In this document: piece by piece, positions 7,651-12,366 of the stretch | Layout of the letters: each line of letters begins with the position of its first letter | How positions within the stretch are numbered: position 1 is the stretch's first letter | DNA from: Thermomicrobiaceae bacterium | GTDB taxonomy: Bacteria; Chloroflexota; Chloroflexia; Thermomicrobiales; Thermomicrobiaceae | NCBI GenBank assembly: GCA_007122555.1 | Contig: SKTL01000316.1 | Coordinates: forward strand, 1 to 12,366 | Length of the DNA: 12,366 bases | Direction: 5' to 3' | Program-made: the position numbers and the translations under genes | The notes under the pieces: model-generated | Seen by the model: the letters and a program-made list of their open reading frames with translations, nothing else | What the model was told of the DNA's origin: nothing | The model's database searches: none

Positions 7651-7656
7651 ATTGTA
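7651..7656 (-). promoter_or_regulatory. possible -10 element in the topA-hslV gap
   Basis: On the minus strand TACAAT matches the -10 consensus at five of six positions, 53 bases before the chosen hslV start. No -35 match is evident. If real, transcripts from it would begin downstream of the alternative ATG 7652, which favours the start at 7598. The rest of the gap (7599-7752) holds no gene-sized open frame that I can support. Confidence 0.22.
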
Positions 7657-7752
7657 CACCTGCGCGTTCTGCATCGGGGTGGTCGGGCAGCGATCCCGCG
7701 CCGCACAGGTTGAGCTGTGAATCCGCCAGATCGCCGCTCATTTCAGTCAGAA

Positions 7753-10797
<3,045 letters not shown>

Positions 10798-10825
10798 ACC
10801 TGTGTCGAACTACCTAACTGAAAGC

Positions 10826-10848
10826 AAGTCGCGGGCAGCGCCCGACTT
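10826..10848 (-). terminator. weak hairpin in the manC-topA gap
   Basis: The 23-base segment can pair as CGGGC/GCCCG around a three-base loop, with AAGT/ACTT flanks outside a two-base bulge. On the minus strand it is followed by the mildly T-rich CTTGCTTTCAGTT. It may attenuate transcription between manC and topA, but it lacks a true U-tract. The rest of the 103-base gap shows nothing I can support. Confidence 0.3.
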
Positions 10849-10900
10849 CCTCGCGTTCGTTCGTGTAAATTGTCATCCGGGACGATACGTGAGCAGTATG

Positions 10901-11977
10901 TCAAATCAAACCAGTATCGCCACGATCTTTCAAACGCTGTACGATCAGCCGGACATCCTGCGCGCGTTCCCGATCACAAACGAGAACCACATCATCGGTG
11001 TCAACGATAACCAGGTTCTTCACCCCCAACGTTGCCACAGTTCGATTGTTCCCGAACACCAGCGTCGAGTGCGTATCCTCCGCGATATGCGCGGTCTGGA
11101 TCGCGAGGTTATCCTGTTCGCTATCTGCAAGGACCTCGCCAAGGCTGTTCCAGTCGCCCAGATCGGTCCAGCCGCAATCGGCCGGAATCACCGCAACGTG
11201 GGGCGCATGTTCCATAATCCCGTGATCGATCGTAACGTCACGCAGCTCCGGCCATCGTGCTTCCAGCACCTCGTGACGGCGGTCCGTTTCCCACTCGTCG
11301 GCAATCGATCGCAAGCATTCGTAGACATCCGGGATCAGCTCCCGCATTGCGTCAATCAGCGTCTGGGCCCGCCAGACAAAGATGCTGGCGTTCCAGAGAT
11401 ACTCGCCGCTGTCGACATAGCGAGTCGCCGTTTCCAGATCCGGCTTTTCCTTGAACTCTTCAACGACGAACGAACGCAAACTGTTATGTTGAGCGATCGG
11501 TTCACCTCGTCGGATATATCCATATCCGGTCTCCGGCCGGCTCGGCTGAATGCCGATAGTAACGAGATATCCGCGCTCGGCCACCTCGCAGGCGGCATGC
11601 ACCGCACGCCGAAACGCCTCCTGATCAGCAATGAAATGATCGGCGGCGAAGGATCCCATGATCGCCTCCGGGTCGCGCATCGCAATCAGCATCGCGCCAA
11701 AGCCTATCGCCGGACCGCTTCCCCTGGCTGATGGCTCCACCACGATGTTGTCGGGAGGCACGCCCGGCAACTGCCGGCCGACCGACACCGCATGCTGCCG
11801 ACCAGTCAGAATGAAGGTGTCCTCGGGACGTACCAGCCCTTCCAACCGATCCATCGTGCTCTGAAGCATCGATCGAGGACCCGGAAACGGGAGCAGAAAT
11901 TTCGGGCGGGCGGAGCGACTGGCGGGCCAGAGTCTCGTTCCACTCCCGCCTGCGGGGATTACGGCATACATGCGCAT
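10901..11977 (-). CDS. manC: mannose-1-phosphate guanylyltransferase, monofunctional
   Basis: This 358-residue cytosolic nucleotidyltransferase would make GDP-mannose from mannose-1-phosphate and GTP for glycan and glycolipid synthesis. The N-terminus has PAGGSGTRLWPASRSARPKF (8-27), the nucleotide-binding signature with the conserved Arg and Lys. The metal-binding Asp is probably D113 in FAADHFI. GYGYIRRG (151-158), FKEKP (175-179), LWNASIFVW (194-202) and GWTDLGDWNSLG (269-280) are the sugar-phosphate and family motifs. EPSARGSGPAIG (81-92) departs from the usual EP-x-GRNTAPAI. The protein stops without the C-terminal cupin domain of bifunctional isomerase/guanylyltransferases. ATG 11977 has AAGGAG five bases upstream, better placed than for ATG 11971. 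It lies between dprA and topA, which normally adjoin, with 48 bases to dprA. A mannose-1-phosphate rather than glucose-1-phosphate substrate is inferred from the motif set. Confidence 0.92.
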   Translation of the reverse strand: MRMYAVIPAGGSGTRLWPASRSARPKFLLPFPGPRSMLQSTMDRLEGLVRPEDTFILTGRQHAVSVGRQLPGVPPDNIVVEPSARGSGPAIGFGAMLIAMRDPEAIMGSFAADHFIADQEAFRRAVHAACEVAERGYLVTIGIQPSRPETGYGYIRRGEPIAQHNSLRSFVVEEFKEKPDLETATRYVDSGEYLWNASIFVWRAQTLIDAMRELIPDVYECLRSIADEWETDRRHEVLEARWPELRDVTIDHGIMEHAPHVAVIPADCGWTDLGDWNSLGEVLADSEQDNLAIQTAHIAEDTHSTLVFGNNRTVATLGVKNLVIVDTDDVVLVCDRERAQDVRLIVQRLKDRGDTGLI

Positions 11978-11982
11978 CGGTG

Positions 11983-11988
11983 CTCCTT
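11983..11988 (-). promoter_or_regulatory. Shine-Dalgarno sequence of manC
   Basis: On the minus strand AAGGAG lies five bases before ATG 11977. It is the strongest ribosome binding site in the window and selects 11977 over the in-frame ATG two codons later. Confidence 0.75.
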
Positions 11989-12025
11989 GGTTACGAACTC
12001 ATCGTCCCGGGTGACGCTGGTCACG

Positions 12026-12366
12026 CTATTCTCGCGCATAGTAGTGGCCACCAACGTCGCGAACCAGGCCCTTGAGCTGCATCTGTAGCAGCATGGCGCT
12101 GAGTTGACTGATGTTAATGCCTGTGTCAATAGCGATCTCGTCGATGTGCCTCGGTTCGCCGTCAATAGTCTTCAGCACCTGCTGCTCGTCGCCGGTCGCA
12201 TCGGGGAGCATCCGGCGATTCTCCATCACCGCCTGCCGCCGCTCGAGATTCAGTTCCTGCAGGATATCGTCAACAGTCGCCGCCAGCGCGGCCCCGTCTC
12301 GCAATAGTTGCAGCGTTCCCTCACTTGCGGACGACAGCGCGGAGCCCGGAACCGCGAACACCGTCC
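12026..12366 (-). CDS. dprA: DprA (DNA-processing protein), C-terminal part, cut by the window edge
   Basis: About 113 codons of the 3' end are present; the rest lies beyond the right edge. The visible part opens in the Rossmann-like DNA-binding domain with TVFAVPGSALSSASEGT, matching the conserved VFAVPG-x4-P-x-S-x-G-x-N region of DprA, and continues RDGAALAATVDDILQEL. It ends with a winged-helix domain (about the last 60 residues, from LPDATGDEQQVLKTI to GLVRDVGGHYYARE) of the DprA C-terminal type. DprA binds incoming single-stranded DNA during natural transformation and loads RecA. It is also kept as a housekeeping gene in non-competent species. The usual PGS-x-x-S-P reads PGSALSSAS here, so Pro is replaced by Ser. 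No start codon is in the window; the GTG at 12361 is internal. Confidence 0.9.
   Translation of the reverse strand, partial: TVFAVPGSALSSASEGTLQLLRDGAALAATVDDILQELNLERRQAVMENRRMLPDATGDEQQVLKTIDGEPRHIDEIAIDTGINISQLSAMLLQMQLKGLVRDVGGHYYARE

Noticed and set aside
7599..7706. hslV start at GTG 7706
   Set aside because: It would add 36 Arg/Pro-rich residues before the catalytic region, unlike any HslV I know. ATG 7598 or 7652 is preferred.
7599..7752. A remnant of xerC between topA and hslV
   Set aside because: The gap is at most 154 bases, and no R-H-R-Y recombinase motif is seen on either strand.

Overview
The window is a compact, moderately GC-rich bacterial chromosome segment with nine protein genes and no RNA gene, mobile element or CRISPR array. 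No gene-free stretch reaches 300 bases; the longest are the first 161 bases, the 154 bases between topA and hslV (counted to the hslV start used here) and the 129 bases upstream of ilvE. The dprA-topA-hslV-hslU neighbourhood is a conserved housekeeping block in Firmicutes and Chloroflexota. With a Tat-type lipoprotein solute-binding protein, a ROK sugar kinase and a mannose-1-phosphate guanylyltransferase without its isomerase domain, the set looks most like a Chloroflexota (Thermomicrobia-like) genome. That placement is inferred from gene content and protein style, not from a search.

Layout. One gene on the plus strand (162-1529) encodes a HemL-like class III aminotransferase. It converges on a minus-strand series of eight genes. 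A perfect 11-bp palindrome (1580-1605) sits between the convergent ends. Read in their own direction, from the right edge leftward, the minus-strand genes are: the 3' end of dprA, manC, topA, hslV, hslU, a ROK kinase, a family 5 solute-binding lipoprotein, and ilvE. Gaps are mostly 48-155 bases, and hslV and hslU overlap by 20 bases. ilvE has its own promoter-like element with a 10-bp palindrome beside it, so it is probably a separate transcription unit.

How the genes fit together. HslV and HslU form the ATP-dependent HslUV protease, and both have intact catalytic residues. TopA relaxes negative supercoils and DprA loads RecA on incoming single-stranded DNA. The xerC gene often found between topA and hslV is absent, and manC (GDP-mannose synthesis) lies between dprA and topA. 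The ROK kinase and the substrate-binding protein suggest sugar and peptide use but have no partner genes here.

The strongest unusual signal is in TopA (1014 residues). After a complete catalytic core it carries a second, diverged copy of the domain II-III arch (residues about 615-862). This copy aligns to the first (about 211-460) at a nearly constant offset of 402 residues. The catalytic tyrosine Y331 corresponds to D733, and the neighbouring active-site Arg and Asp are also replaced. This gives one topoisomerase with a live gate and a dead gate, followed by three zinc ribbons. I do not recall this architecture being described.
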